From: Winogradskyella ouciana
GTDB lineage: Bacteria > Bacteroidota > Bacteroidia > Flavobacteriales > Flavobacteriaceae
NCBI RefSeq assembly: GCF_009709615.1
Contig: NZ_WJYA01000006.1
Location: 310,001 to 374,000 of the forward strand
DNA: 64,000 nucleotides
Direction of reading: 5' to 3'
This document shows, one piece after another, positions 1-9,505 of the stretch (its first letter is position 1; every line of letters begins with the position of its first letter). The position numbers and the translations under genes are program-made. The notes below the pieces were generated by a model. It was not told where the DNA came from. It was given only the letters and a program-made list of their open reading frames with translations, and did not search any database.

Positions 1-3000
1 ATTCTTGTAGTATATGGGAACCTCCTCCCCAATGCTCCCAGAAATAAAGGGTACCAGAAGTATCTGTGTTGTCAGAAATAAACTCGTCCGCATCTATAGC
101 AGAAGCATAAGGATTACCAACTAAATAATCGTTACCGCTATTGATGGTTAAAGTAATATCGCCATTATTCGGTTTTCCTAAGAACACATAGTTTTGTTCT
201 GTGAGTATTGAACCTGTTCCAGGACCCTTCATTGTAAAACCTTCACCTGCATTTATGGTGCCTGTGCGTCTTACGTGTTGCCATGCAGAATAATCATCAG
301 TTGTTAAGTTGGCAAATTTCCATATCCAGTAATCTGCAATTCTAATAGGACTGGTTGCTGCTCCGTCAAGTCCTGAACTTGAGAAATTAACTCCGTTAGT
401 ACCATCGAACATAACATCCTGTACAGTGTAACGGTGATCATTTGTCGCCATATCAGTTTCACCGACTGGTGAAGACCAATAGTTATAGGTATATGTGTCA
501 GCTGTACCTTGTTGATCTTTTTCAAGCTCACCAGTAGCGTCAACCAGCAAATTACTACCTGTTTCTTGAATCAATTGAGATTCCCCTTCTAAATCTAATT
601 TACCTGTTAATCTCATATAGTGAGAAACTGTAATTCCATTACCTGTATCAGTGGCATTGTCTCCACTTACTGTTAATTCATTGGCATCTATGTATAGTCC
701 GAGTAACTCTCTATTGTCATTGTTACCACCAGGTAATGAAGAATTATCCATCGTAACATTGTGAGATGTTCTAACAATATTCCAATTTACTGTAATTGAT
801 GGGTCAACAATTGAAGCTGAACCAGGTATGTATTGTAAACTACCATTTGCCCATGTTGCTTTTGTATCCCAATCGCCATCTTGTGTAGACTCATAAGGTA
901 ATGGAGCTGTTTGTCTATCTACGGTATCTAAGTTTCTCAGTGCACCTTGATTTCCTTTCCCTGATGCGTCATCTGTATTGGTATACGTATAAACTGACAT
1001 TGGGTAATAGCCAGCCAAATCATTCCATGGCACGGCATCAATATCATGTTTTGTAATGGTAGTAGGGAGTTCTTTACCCATTGCCTGACCTGCATTATCT
1101 TCAATTTCTTGATTCATTACAAATCGTAATTGATCTTCCGTTAAATTGGTATCCCATATTCTAACTTCATCTATATTGCCTCTAAAGTGTTGTGTTATAG
1201 TGCCTTTTCCAGCTGCAGCTATGAGGAATGAATGATCTGTTGCTACAGGCGCTGTTCTAGATGCTGAATTGTCTAATACACCGTCTATATATATAGATAT
1301 GGTTGAACCGTCATAAATAGCCGCAACATGGTGCCATTCGTCGTCAGGAATGGAGTTATAGGTTGTTAGGTTTTGTAACGCTCCGTTTCTCCAATTTATT
1401 TGTATCCTATTATTATCTAAAATTACAAGTTCATAGCCTTGTGTTACAACATTAAAAGAAGTAGGTCTTTTTGAAACAATAGACTTGGTACCAGTATCAG
1501 CTGCATCACGCTTTACCCAAGCAGAAATAGTAAAACCAGTTGGATCTAAATCCAAGTTATCCTCCATGTCTATATAATCTACAGCTCCGTCAAAGTATAC
1601 TGAGCGTTCAACAACTACTTGAGGAGCGTAACCAAAAGTAATGTACTTAGTACCATCAAAATCATATTCGGCCTCTAAATTTCCATTGCCATCAGAGGTC
1701 ATTACTCTATAATCTGCAGTAGGATCAAATACACCGGTACTAGAAATAAACATGTAATAACTACCAGGAGGTGAAATATTTCTTATAGCATTTTGAGGAA
1801 TTCTAACTTTTACAGAAGGGATATCTCCACCGTTTTCAACCACTTTCCAAACACGTTGCATAGCAGTAAAACTAACATCTGTAGTTAGGGCAGGAGTAAT
1901 ACCAGCACTCATGTTTACCGTGACTACTGAAGCAGCAAGATTTAAATCTGCACCATTATTTCCCCACATTAAAAACTCTTTATCGTTAAAGGTTGTAGGG
2001 TTTGTTGACTTGTTTAGGTTATTTGTGTCGTAAATATCAGTTAGTCCCATGGTAAGAACCCCTTCAATTCTGCCTGTGCCATCAGTAGCGTTATTAACAC
2101 TTCTAGATTGTTTTTGGTTTAAATCAGAATTATCATCTCTACCGATACCAGCAATATCATAATTATACCCTGAATTAACTGATTGGTCCCAAATTACTGT
2201 ACCATCGCTATCTACATAATCTTGTGAAGTACCATTAACGCCGAGAGTAATACCATATTTTATAGCTAAATAAGACTGAATTCTATTACGTTCTTGTGTT
2301 AAGTTTGCATCAGTTTTTCTTGAAGAATATGTGATAACCTCAGCAACTCTTGCATTTAAGGATGATTCCCAACCTTCACTTCGTCCAATCCACCATCTCG
2401 AATCATTGGTATTCATGTATTCTGCAATGTCGTTTTGAGTGGTTTCAATATCATTGGCATTATAATATAACTCTTGTTGTGTATTTGCGCTGTTGTTTCT
2501 TGTGTTTATAATTCCGACATTGTCATAACTAGACCCTGTACCGATTTCTGCTACTGCATAGCCATCTGGTGGTGTTTGCCCTTGCGTGTAAGAATCATGT
2601 GCATAACAAATGATTTCACCATCTACTCTACCTGTATAAAAGCCGAAACCAATTCCGGTTGCATCTTCAGCAGCAGTATGGAGGTGGGCATCACTACAAA
2701 AGACATCCATAAAGCCAAAAGAGTTATTGATGGGCGTGTCATCTGGTATAAGAACTATAAAAATATCTTGAGTATAGAAGCCATAATCACCTGATAGGAA
2801 TTCAGAGCCCGTATCGTCGTGTGAGTAATCTGTGTCTTCGGTGTATGTTCCATAAGAATTATCAAACTCAATCACTGGATTAAAATTGACATTCTGTGTT
2901 GTGTTATCTCGATATGTTGGAGCTTGGGAACTATTTTGAACTCTAGCATCTGAACCAAGTCCTTGATCTTGCCAAGCCGTAACGCTTTGTCCATCTGTAT

Positions 3001-5416
3001 AACTGTGTCCGTCGTCAGATTTTAACCACAGAGCTAAACCTGATGTTACACCGCCCGGCGCAACGGTAGGGCTGGCCTTATCTACCATTGAAACCAAGTC
3101 AATTGCCATATCACTTCGGTCATCACCCAATATATCTCCACCAATTCTTATTTTAACAGTTTGACCCACATAACTACTTAAGTCCACACCTATAGGTGTA
3201 AATGATGAGTTATCACTTGGTTGGGCATAACCAGATGCACTGTACAATACACTTGAATATGATAAGCCATTATCTGTGCTAATTTCTACAGTTAAATCAC
3301 CCATATAATTGGTTGTTCCATTATTTCCATACATGTGATAGAAAAAAGTAAATCTTGGGTTGTCTGTACCTGTTAAATTAAAACAAGGGCTTACTAATCT
3401 TGCTGTTGTATTAAGGTTTCCCGTAGCTTCGGTATAAATAAAATAACTTCCATCTTGTGCGGCATTAGGGCCCGTTTGAGACGTTGGTGTACCACTGTTT
3501 CTTCTTGTCCAATCAAAATCGTCTTCTACACCATTGATTTCTTGTGTCCAAAGCCCAAAGCCTGCTTCGAAACTTTCTGAGTATGGGTATGATGATACGG
3601 TCGACGAACATGTGCCAGGTGTAACACCATAACCTTGAATATTAAAATTATAAGGGTTTTCATCACTATCACCATTAACTATACTTACTGTAGCAGATCT
3701 TAGACCTACTGCACTAGGATCAAAAGTGATATCAAATGTTGTGTTGCCAGATGCTGCTACAGATGAGGCAGGTGAGGCTGTTACTGTAAAATCAGATGCG
3801 TGTGCACCACCAATAGTGATTGCACCAATAGATAATGTTGCAGTACCAACATTTTGAATAGTAAAAGTATTTGTATCTGTTGAGCCAGTAACTGATACCG
3901 CACCAAAGTCGGTGTCATCTGCAGTTGTAGGTGTTACGTCTCCATCAGTAATAGTAGTGGCATTACCTTGAATATTTATTTCTGGTGCAGGTGTAAACCC
4001 TGTTCCCTGTATATCGAAGTTGTATGGATTTTCATCACTATCATTATTTGCTATAGAAACAGAAGCTGTTCTAAGTCCATTTGCACTTGGATTGAATGTA
4101 ATTTGAAATGTTGTTGATCCGCTTGCTGCAATTGGCGTTGCTGGAATTGCCGTTACTGTAAAATCTGCTGCATTGGCACCAGTAATATTAACGTAAGGTG
4201 ATCCACCGGTTAAATTTAAATTTAAAGTTCCTGTGTTTTGAATTGTAAATGTGTTTACTTGCGTCCCTCCAGAGGTAGCGACACTACCAAAATCAGTGTC
4301 ATCACTCACAGCTGGTGTAACATCTCCATCAACAATTGTTGAACCATTACCTGTAATATTTATTTCTGGTTGAGGTGTAGCGCTTACTATGTTTATGGTG
4401 TAATCTTCTACTTCTCCATACCCAAAAGACTCACACTCTGTAGGAATTCCGTTATACTTCATGGAAACTCTCATTCTTGTGTTTCCTAAAGTGGCACCAG
4501 ATGGTATAGTGAAATTACTTGAGATAGGAGTTGCTGTCGTTGCTGATTGAGTGAAAACTAATTCACCAGCATCCGCAAAGTCATAATCTTGATTATAATC
4601 AATCCAAATGGCATAACCTTCTGCATAGGTTGTACCTGGCCAAGTAGGGGTAATTGTAAATGTATAGTTATTTGTTTGAGTGAGGCTGGTCGAAATTGCC
4701 GTAAAATCAGAATACCCTGTACTTGTAGTACCAACACCTGAAGAGTTGTCTATGGTGTTCAATTGAAATCTACCAATATACTCATCGTTGGTATTATTAC
4801 CATTAGATGCACAATAGCTTGGTGTTGTGGTAAAACTTACATTATCTATAGCAAAGTCACTTCTATAGTTTGTACCCGTTGTTGCATTGAATCTTAGTTT
4901 GATTGTTTGACCGACATATGATGATAAATCTATAAGATCAGTATTCCAGGTGTTTCCCAAATTTCCTGAATAAGTTCTTAGGGTCGTTGGGTACGTTGAG
5001 CCATTATCTGTACTTATATCTACATTTAAAGTGCCCATATCTACACCATACATATGGTAGCTATAACTAAAATATGCATTAGATTCAGACGTTATATCAA
5101 AACATGGGCTTTCAAAATTGGCAACCATGTTTGGAAAGCCACTTCCATTACCCGAAGCTTCAACATACATATACCATGTGTCTCCATTTCCCGTGCTTGG
5201 GCCTGTGCTTCCAGATGGAGTTCCACCTGAATCTCTTGTCCAATCTATATTATCTCCAGTGTCTTGTGTCCATGAACCTACACCAGATTCAAAATTTTCA
5301 GAATAAGGATAACTCGAAATTGTAGTTCCGCAAGTCTGGGAATAGATGGATGTGGTAAAAAGAATAGCACATACAATTAGTGCATACCTATCTAGGGTTA
5401 GAGTAATAGTTTTCAT
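1..5416 (-). CDS. Large secreted modular surface protein (MAM-like, GEVED, choice-of-anchor D, LamG), C-terminus outside the window
   Basis: The frame is open from the ATG at 5416 to the left edge (1805 codons, no stop), so the gene is partial. Residues 1-26 look like a signal peptide ending in SIYSQ. Modules then follow in order: a MAM/jelly-roll-like module (~30-200); a GEVED module (~210-345, with WIDYNQD and GEVEDYTINI); two choice-of-anchor D (ASH-like) modules (~350-465 and ~475-590), both ending in a DSDENPYNF segment; a second MAM-like module (~600-775); a long unassigned stretch; and a LamG/concanavalin-like module (~1255-1440, with FTISAWVKRD and EWHHVAAIYDG). Such proteins in Flavobacteriia are normally exported by type IX secretion. 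The sorting domain would lie beyond the edge and is not seen. The role is probably adhesion or carbohydrate binding (inference). Confidence 0.85.
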   Translation of the reverse strand, partial: MKTITLTLDRYALIVCAILFTTSIYSQTCGTTISSYPYSENFESGVGSWTQDTGDNIDWTRDSGGTPSGSTGPSTGNGDTWYMYVEASGNGSGFPNMVANFESPCFDITSESNAYFSYSYHMYGVDMGTLNVDISTDNGSTYPTTLRTYSGNLGNTWNTDLIDLSSYVGQTIKLRFNATTGTNYRSDFAIDNVSFTTTPSYCASNGNNTNDEYIGRFQLNTIDNSSGVGTTSTGYSDFTAISTSLTQTNNYTFTITPTWPGTTYAEGYAIWIDYNQDYDFADAGELVFTQSATTATPISSNFTIPSGATLGNTRMRVSMKYNGIPTECESFGYGEVEDYTINIVSATPQPEINITGNGSTIVDGDVTPAVSDDTDFGSVATSGGTQVNTFTIQNTGTLNLNLTGGSPYVNITGANAADFTVTAIPATPIAASGSTTFQITFNPSANGLRTASVSIANNDSDENPYNFDIQGTGFTPAPEINIQGNATTITDGDVTPTTADDTDFGAVSVTGSTDTNTFTIQNVGTATLSIGAITIGGAHASDFTVTASPASSVAASGNTTFDITFDPSAVGLRSATVSIVNGDSDENPYNFNIQGYGVTPGTCSSTVSSYPYSESFEAGFGLWTQEINGVEDDFDWTRRNSGTPTSQTGPNAAQDGSYFIYTEATGNLNTTARLVSPCFNLTGTDNPRFTFFYHMYGNNGTTNYMGDLTVEISTDNGLSYSSVLYSASGYAQPSDNSSFTPIGVDLSSYVGQTVKIRIGGDILGDDRSDMAIDLVSMVDKASPTVAPGGVTSGLALWLKSDDGHSYTDGQSVTAWQDQGLGSDARVQNSSQAPTYRDNTTQNVNFNPVIEFDNSYGTYTEDTDYSHDDTGSEFLSGDYGFYTQDIFIVLIPDDTPINNSFGFMDVFCSDAHLHTAAEDATGIGFGFYTGRVDGEIICYAHDSYTQGQTPPDGYAVAEIGTGSSYDNVGIINTRNNSANTQQELYYNANDIETTQNDIAEYMNTNDSRWWIGRSEGWESSLNARVAEVITYSSRKTDANLTQERNRIQSYLAIKYGITLGVNGTSQDYVDSDGTVIWDQSVNSGYNYDIAGIGRDDNSDLNQKQSRSVNNATDGTGRIEGVLTMGLTDIYDTNNLNKSTNPTTFNDKEFLMWGNNGADLNLAASVVTVNMSAGITPALTTDVSFTAMQRVWKVVENGGDIPSVKVRIPQNAIRNISPPGSYYMFISSTGVFDPTADYRVMTSDGNGNLEAEYDFDGTKYITFGYAPQVVVERSVYFDGAVDYIDMEDNLDLDPTGFTISAWVKRDAADTGTKSIVSKRPTSFNVVTQGYELVILDNNRIQINWRNGALQNLTTYNSIPDDEWHHVAAIYDGSTISIYIDGVLDNSASRTAPVATDHSFLIAAAGKGTITQHFRGNIDEVRIWDTNLTEDQLRFVMNQEIEDNAGQAMGKELPTTITKHDIDAVPWNDLAGYYPMSVYTYTNTDDASGKGNQGALRNLDTVDRQTAPLPYESTQDGDWDTKATWANGSLQYIPGSASIVDPSITVNWNIVRTSHNVTMDNSSLPGGNNDNRELLGLYIDANELTVSGDNATDTGNGITVSHYMRLTGKLDLEGESQLIQETGSNLLVDATGELEKDQQGTADTYTYNYWSSPVGETDMATNDHRYTVQDVMFDGTNGVNFSSSGLDGAATSPIRIADYWIWKFANLTTDDYSAWQHVRRTGTINAGEGFTMKGPGTGSILTEQNYVFLGKPNNGDITLTINSGNDYLVGNPYASAIDADEFISDNTDTSGTLYFWEHWGGGSHILQE

Positions 5417-5491
5417 AAGCGGTTAAGTTTAGTTTGGGACTAAATTTATGCACCAAACATAGAACATTATTCCATAAACAGCAAAAATAAT

Positions 5492-5503
5492 CGATGAAAT
5501 GCA
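5492..5503 (-). promoter_or_regulatory. Shared upstream motif (minus strand TGCATTTCATCG), copy 1
   Basis: This 12-bp sequence lies 76 bp upstream of the ATG at 5416. An identical 12-mer lies 82 bp upstream of the next secreted-protein gene (8187-8198). Equal orientation and spacing suggest a common regulator of the two secreted proteins. The factor is unknown. Confidence 0.4.
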
Positions 5504-5539
5504 ATTTTAATTTTTAAATGATTAATAATCAGGGTGATA

Positions 5540-5576
5540 AAAAAAGCTCAATTTTTACAAAAACTGAGCTTTTTTA
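5540..5576 (-). terminator. Rho-independent terminator of the carboxypeptidase gene
   Basis: The arms AAGCTCA and TGAGCTT enclose a loop that can itself extend the stem (TTTTT/AAAAA). A run of seven T follows on the minus strand. It lies 19 bp past the stop at 5595, between two genes on the same strand. Confidence 0.8.
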
Positions 5577-5594
5577 AAGAGGTTTAAATATTTC

Positions 5595-8105
5595 TTATTG
5601 TTTAACTAACTGTTTAACAAGGGTTTGGTTTTTGGTTAAATTTTGTATTTTCAAAATATAAGATCCACCTTTTAAATGATTTAATGACGATAGTTTGATA
5701 GTTTGATTTACTGATTTTGCACTTTGATTATAAACGGTTCTACCTAATACATCATATATAGTTACTAAAACGTTATCATCAGAGATATTACTTGGTACTA
5801 TTATATCAATTGTATTACTAAATGGATTAGGGTATATTTTGATATTTTTAATATTATTATTTTCTAAACCTAAAGTTTGATCAAATAAATTAACTGTATA
5901 ATCCTCAACTTCACCATAAGCAAAAGTTTCACAAGGATCTGTTTGATTTGTGCCTTCATTAGCGTTGTTGTAGTATTTCATAATAACACGTATAACAGTA
6001 TCTCCTGTTTTTGCAGAATTTGGTACTGTAAACGTATTTGATACTGTTTGTGGGTTAATGTAAGCTCCTGCTTCAAGTATCTTTTCAGCGTTAGTAAATA
6101 TTCCGTCCTGGTCATAATCTATCCAAACAGAAACCGCTTCATTATACTGAGTAGTTTCCCAATACTTCATAACAGAAATGGTGTTTCCCGTACTACCAAT
6201 TTCTATTGGACTAAAAATGGAAGAACCTCTGTAATTTGAATATCCGGAAGATGTAGTACCTAGAGAATTGTTAGCAGTTCCATTTAAGCTAACTTCTCCA
6301 ATATATTCATCATTTATGTTATTACCTTGAGCAGCGCAATATGAAACTACAGCAGTAGTGAAATTTTCTGTCGGTGAATATGCCGATGAATTTGTTCCAC
6401 AGTTAGAACGTACTTCATATTCGTAATTTGTTTCTGGGTTCAATCCTGTTAAACTATAAGAATCTGAATCTATATCTAAAACTTCCTCCCAAGTACCAGA
6501 GCCAACTTCTCTATATCTTAAATCATAACTAGATCCTGTGGCAGAAGACCAGCTTAAAGTAGCAGAAGATGACACTATATTGGTTGCATTTAAACTCCCA
6601 GGAACTGTAGGTGTTAAAGGAGTCATCAATACGTCTGCAAGTATTTTAGTTTGATAATTACTAATGGTTTCTGACGATAATGTTACAGATTGATAGCATG
6701 GAGCCTCGAAGATAAGGTCGTAGGTACCTCCGTAAATTGGTCTGTAATAGTCACCATCTACATCAGAAACGGTCCATGAACCTAAATCATCATGGCCTAC
6801 AGCTTTAATAGTTGCTCCTTCAATAGGATTGCCGGTATTGACATCCTTTACCATACCTCTAAAACCATATGTTCCTTGAGTTAAATAATCTAATAATGCC
6901 TCTCGATTATAATTCCAGAAATCATCTAACTGATTGGCTGGTGGTTTTTTTGTGTTTGATAATTCAATTGTTACCTCTTTACATTGGTGATCGTGATTCA
7001 TGTAGTCTTGTCGCCCACCATTAACTAAATACCAATCGGCACCGTGAGTAATTCCATTATTTTCATCATCCATATATCCTGCAGGCCCATCGTTTTGTGC
7101 ATTATCTCTGTATTCTCCAGCTGTTAATATAAACCACGAGTCATCAGGATGTCTATCATAAGTATTATCCCAAGGATAGTTTACCAATTCTATACCTCCA
7201 TGAAAATTTGCAGATATTACAAAGTGATTATCTTCTGCTAATTGCATAAACATTAACGTCTCAGCTTGATAAACTTCACCATCTGTATGTGCTCCACCTA
7301 AATTGTCTGGGTAGTTTCTATTTAAGTCTACATTGTTGCCGTTACCTCTTCTTGCGTTTGCAACCGAAGTATTATCAGTACTTAAATGATAGGTACCGTC
7401 TGGATTTGCATTAGGATTGATCCAAATTTCTGAACCGTTAACAAGATCTGCTATCCTTGTATGGTCGGGATGTGTGTTGTCTTTGTAAGCCGTTATTATA
7501 TAATCGATGAGATTTAACATCATAGGATAACCTGCTATTTCATCACCATGCATAGATGATGTATATAATAATTTTGGTTCAGCTTCATCAGTAGAGATAT
7601 TATCAGAGATCTTAACAAATAGAATTTCCTTATCACCTTGGCCTGTTGTACCAATGCTAAAAAAGTCAACAATGTCTGAGTGCTCAGTTTCAAAATTTTG
7701 CATTTGAGAAGCATAGTCTGCATAGGTTGGATAGGCCGTCAAAGGGAACTCTAATGTATATCCTGGCTTCGGAGCTCTTGAAAATACACTTATGTCGTCT
7801 GACATTAATCTTTCATTAATATCGTTATCTTCTTCAAATACTTTATAGGAGATATTCATTGTCAAGAAGTTTTCAAATTGCTCTTGGTTAGCCCATGCTT
7901 TAACTTCTTTTGTATTACTATTAAAGTTTACAATCGTTAAAGTTTTTGATAACGATTTTAGCTGTTCTTTAGTTTCAATTTTGAAATTGAAAGTCAGTTC
8001 TCCTTGAGTGTTGAGTAAATTGTCAACTTCTCTTTTTTGAAGCTCTTGAGAGAAGGCTGTTGACAATAGCATACAGGCCAAAAGCCACAAAGTAATTTTT
8101 TTCAT
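5595..8105 (-). CDS. Secreted M14 zinc carboxypeptidase with CarboxypepD_reg, FN3, GEVED and T9SS sorting domains
   Basis: An 836-aa secreted metallopeptidase. Signal peptide 1-20. The M14 catalytic domain (~115-410) carries the zinc ligands H186 and E189 (MHGDE), H302 (ANFHGG), substrate Arg R263 (LNRNYPDN) and general base E381 (VTIELS), so it should be active on C-terminal residues of peptides. It is followed by a CarboxypepD_reg-like beta domain (~413-495), a fibronectin type III module (~500-585), a GEVED module (~589-745) and a C-terminal type A sorting domain (IYPNPFSN ... GGSYILKI, ~755-836). Export through the Sec pathway and then the T9SS is expected. The gene has its own terminator downstream. 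The closing LVKQLVKQ is a short coding repeat. Confidence 0.95.
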   Translation of the reverse strand: MKKITLWLLACMLLSTAFSQELQKREVDNLLNTQGELTFNFKIETKEQLKSLSKTLTIVNFNSNTKEVKAWANQEQFENFLTMNISYKVFEEDNDINERLMSDDISVFSRAPKPGYTLEFPLTAYPTYADYASQMQNFETEHSDIVDFFSIGTTGQGDKEILFVKISDNISTDEAEPKLLYTSSMHGDEIAGYPMMLNLIDYIITAYKDNTHPDHTRIADLVNGSEIWINPNANPDGTYHLSTDNTSVANARRGNGNNVDLNRNYPDNLGGAHTDGEVYQAETLMFMQLAEDNHFVISANFHGGIELVNYPWDNTYDRHPDDSWFILTAGEYRDNAQNDGPAGYMDDENNGITHGADWYLVNGGRQDYMNHDHQCKEVTIELSNTKKPPANQLDDFWNYNREALLDYLTQGTYGFRGMVKDVNTGNPIEGATIKAVGHDDLGSWTVSDVDGDYYRPIYGGTYDLIFEAPCYQSVTLSSETISNYQTKILADVLMTPLTPTVPGSLNATNIVSSSATLSWSSATGSSYDLRYREVGSGTWEEVLDIDSDSYSLTGLNPETNYEYEVRSNCGTNSSAYSPTENFTTAVVSYCAAQGNNINDEYIGEVSLNGTANNSLGTTSSGYSNYRGSSIFSPIEIGSTGNTISVMKYWETTQYNEAVSVWIDYDQDGIFTNAEKILEAGAYINPQTVSNTFTVPNSAKTGDTVIRVIMKYYNNANEGTNQTDPCETFAYGEVEDYTVNLFDQTLGLENNNIKNIKIYPNPFSNTIDIIVPSNISDDNVLVTIYDVLGRTVYNQSAKSVNQTIKLSSLNHLKGGSYILKIQNLTKNQTLVKQLVKQ

Positions 8106-8186
8106 CAGATTTGGGGTTAAATGAAATTTATGTTGAGTGCAATATATAAATTATATTAAAAATATCTATAAAACGCATAAAAAAAC

Positions 8187-8198
8187 CGATGAAATGCA
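8187..8198 (-). promoter_or_regulatory. Shared upstream motif (minus strand TGCATTTCATCG), copy 2
   Basis: Identical to 5492-5503 and in the same orientation, 82 bp upstream of the carboxypeptidase start at 8105. The pair suggests co-regulation. No factor can be named. Confidence 0.4.
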
Positions 8199-8376
8199 TT
8201 ATAATATCAAAATATACTTATATAATCGTACGCTTAGATATTATTTAATCTGAAAAACTAAAGAGTTAATATTGATTTCACGGTTAATTTCCTTGAGTTA
8301 TAAATTAGAATACTTAGTAAAACATAACCTAGTTATTAAACCTAATAATTTATGGAGTAGTTTCAATAGAAGTCAT

Positions 8377-8409
8377 AAAAAAAGCCCAACACTTTCGTGC
8401 TGGACTTTT
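8377..8409 (-). terminator. Orphaned terminator of tRNA-Met, left at the far end of the island
   Basis: On the minus strand a 13-bp stem (two G-U pairs) with a GAAA tetraloop is followed by seven T. It begins 8 bp past the 3' end of the tRNA remnant, exactly where a tRNA terminator belongs. It therefore looks like the pre-integration terminator of the tRNA-Met gene, now ~32 kb from the intact copy. Confidence 0.75.
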
Positions 8410-8414
8410 ACTGC

Positions 8415-8459
8415 TGTAGCGAGATCGAGATTTGAACTCGAGACCTCCGGGTTATGAAT
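8415..8459. repeat. Left attachment site: 45-bp direct repeat, 3' half of tRNA-Met
   Basis: A perfect match over 45 bp to 40273-40317. It covers the tRNA 3' end back through the T arm to the CAT anticodon, but the 5' half of the tRNA is missing here. This is the expected product of integration into a tRNA 3' end. Chromosome lies to the left, island to the right. Confidence 0.92.
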
Positions 8460-8518
8460 TTACAAAATCAGCTTGTAAAATACTGATAATGAGTAATTTA
8501 AAAATTTACAAAAATGTT

Positions 8519-8551
8519 AAATCGTGTTCAAATCGTGTTCGGTTTGTGTTC
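8519..8551 (+). repeat. Three tandem 11-bp repeats near the left att site (putative integrase arm sites)
   Basis: Two perfect copies of AAATCGTGTTC (8519-8529 and 8530-8540) are followed by a diverged copy GGTTTGTGTTC (8541-8551), 59 bp inside the left repeat. The same 11-mer recurs in the same orientation near the right end (40143-40177). One helical turn per copy and the location match arm-type binding sites of tyrosine recombinases (inference). Confidence 0.6.
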
Positions 8552-8626
8552 ACAAATTTATATGTACGAATATACAATTTTTAGATAAAAATTAGAAATG
8601 GCCAAGTCATTATTTACCACAGGGTT

Positions 8627-9505
8627 TTATTCAAAAAGGTCTGAAGATAGATAACGATCACCACGATCACAGATGATGCTAACGATCACACCTTCTTTTA
8701 ACTCTTTGGCTAGCCTAAGCGCTACTGTAGTTGCGCCACCACTGCTCATGCCAGCAAAAATGCCTTCTTCTTTAGCTAATCGTCTGGCCATTACAATGGC
8801 TTCTTCTTGGCTAACCTCATAAATACGATCTACTTTGGAAGAATTAAAAATTTTCGGCAAGTATTCTTGTGGCCATTTGCGTATGCCTGGAATACTAGAT
8901 CCATCAGTTGGTTGAACACCGATAATTTGAATGGATTCGTTCTGCGCTTTTAAATACGTGGAAGTGCCCATAATAGTGCCAGTAGTACCCATAGATGAAA
9001 CAAAGTGTGTTACTGCTCCATTTGTGTCTCTCCATATCTCAGGTCCCGTGGTTTTGTAATGAGCTTGCCAGTTAGCATCGTTAGCAAATTGATTAAATGA
9101 ATAAAAACCTTCGTTGGTTACCTTATTTTCTGCATAATCGCGAGCGCCTTCTATACCATCTGGATGCAATGTTACTTTTGCACCATAAGCTTTCATGGTC
9201 TGTACGCGCTCTCTGGTGGCAGTTTCTGGCATTACTAGTTCAATATCTAATCCAAAAACACCTGCAATCATGGCTAATGCAATGCCTGTATTGCCACTGG
9301 TAGCCTCAATGAGTTTTGTGGATTTTGTGATTGCCTTTGAATCTAAAGCTGTTTTAATCATATTATAAGCCGCACGATCTTTTACACTGCCGCCTGGATT
9401 ATCACCTTCTAATTTAAAGTAAAGTTCAACGTTTGGATTGGTATTTAAAACCAGCGATTTTACAATTGGTGTATTTCCAATCTGACCTAATATAGAATTA
9501 CTCAT
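8627..9505 (-). CDS. cysM: Cysteine synthase B (O-acetylserine sulfhydrylase)
   Basis: A 292-aa fold-type II PLP enzyme that makes cysteine from O-acetylserine and sulfide. The PLP lysine lies in GGSVKDRAA, the substrate loop is EATSGNTG, and the phosphate-binding loop is SSMGTTGT. The C-terminal part ([33 protein letters not shown]) resembles CysM more than CysK. Its start overlaps the cysE stop by 4 bp, so the two are translationally coupled. It lies inside the island, ~170 bp from the left att site, as metabolic cargo. It could instead be called cysK-like, but the CysM-type signature argues against that. Confidence 0.93.
   Translation of the reverse strand: MSNSILGQIGNTPIVKSLVLNTNPNVELYFKLEGDNPGGSVKDRAAYNMIKTALDSKAITKSTKLIEATSGNTGIALAMIAGVFGLDIELVMPETATRERVQTMKAYGAKVTLHPDGIEGARDYAENKVTNEGFYSFNQFANDANWQAHYKTTGPEIWRDTNGAVTHFVSSMGTTGTIMGTSTYLKAQNESIQIIGVQPTDGSSIPGIRKWPQEYLPKIFNSSKVDRIYEVSQEEAIVMARRLAKEEGIFAGMSSGGATTVALRLAKELKEGVIVSIICDRGDRYLSSDLFE

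Larger units (their letters stand above)
8106..8626. other. Intergenic region holding the chromosome/island left junction
   Basis: This 521-bp gene-free stretch contains, from left to right: the upstream region of the carboxypeptidase gene with the CATTTCATCG motif, an A/T-rich spacer, the orphaned tRNA terminator (8377-8409), the 45-bp tRNA 3'-half remnant (8415-8459), a small inverted repeat TTTACAA-N7-TTGTAAA directly at the island edge (8459-8479), and three tandem 11-mers (8519-8551). I see no credible protein-coding gene in it. Confidence 0.7.

Noticed and set aside
2474..2794. Plus-strand 106-codon frame inside the large surface-protein gene
   Set aside because: It is antisense to a well-supported coding frame with recognisable modules.
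5590..5615. Two GTTTAAC copies at the end of the carboxypeptidase gene, matching the light-operon half-site
   Set aside because: They are in the coding sequence of the LVKQLVKQ repeat, in the same rather than inverted orientation, and have no promoter nearby.
8272..8457. 61-codon frame across the left island junction
   Set aside because: It spans a terminator and the tRNA remnant on the opposite strand and is a by-product of those sequences.
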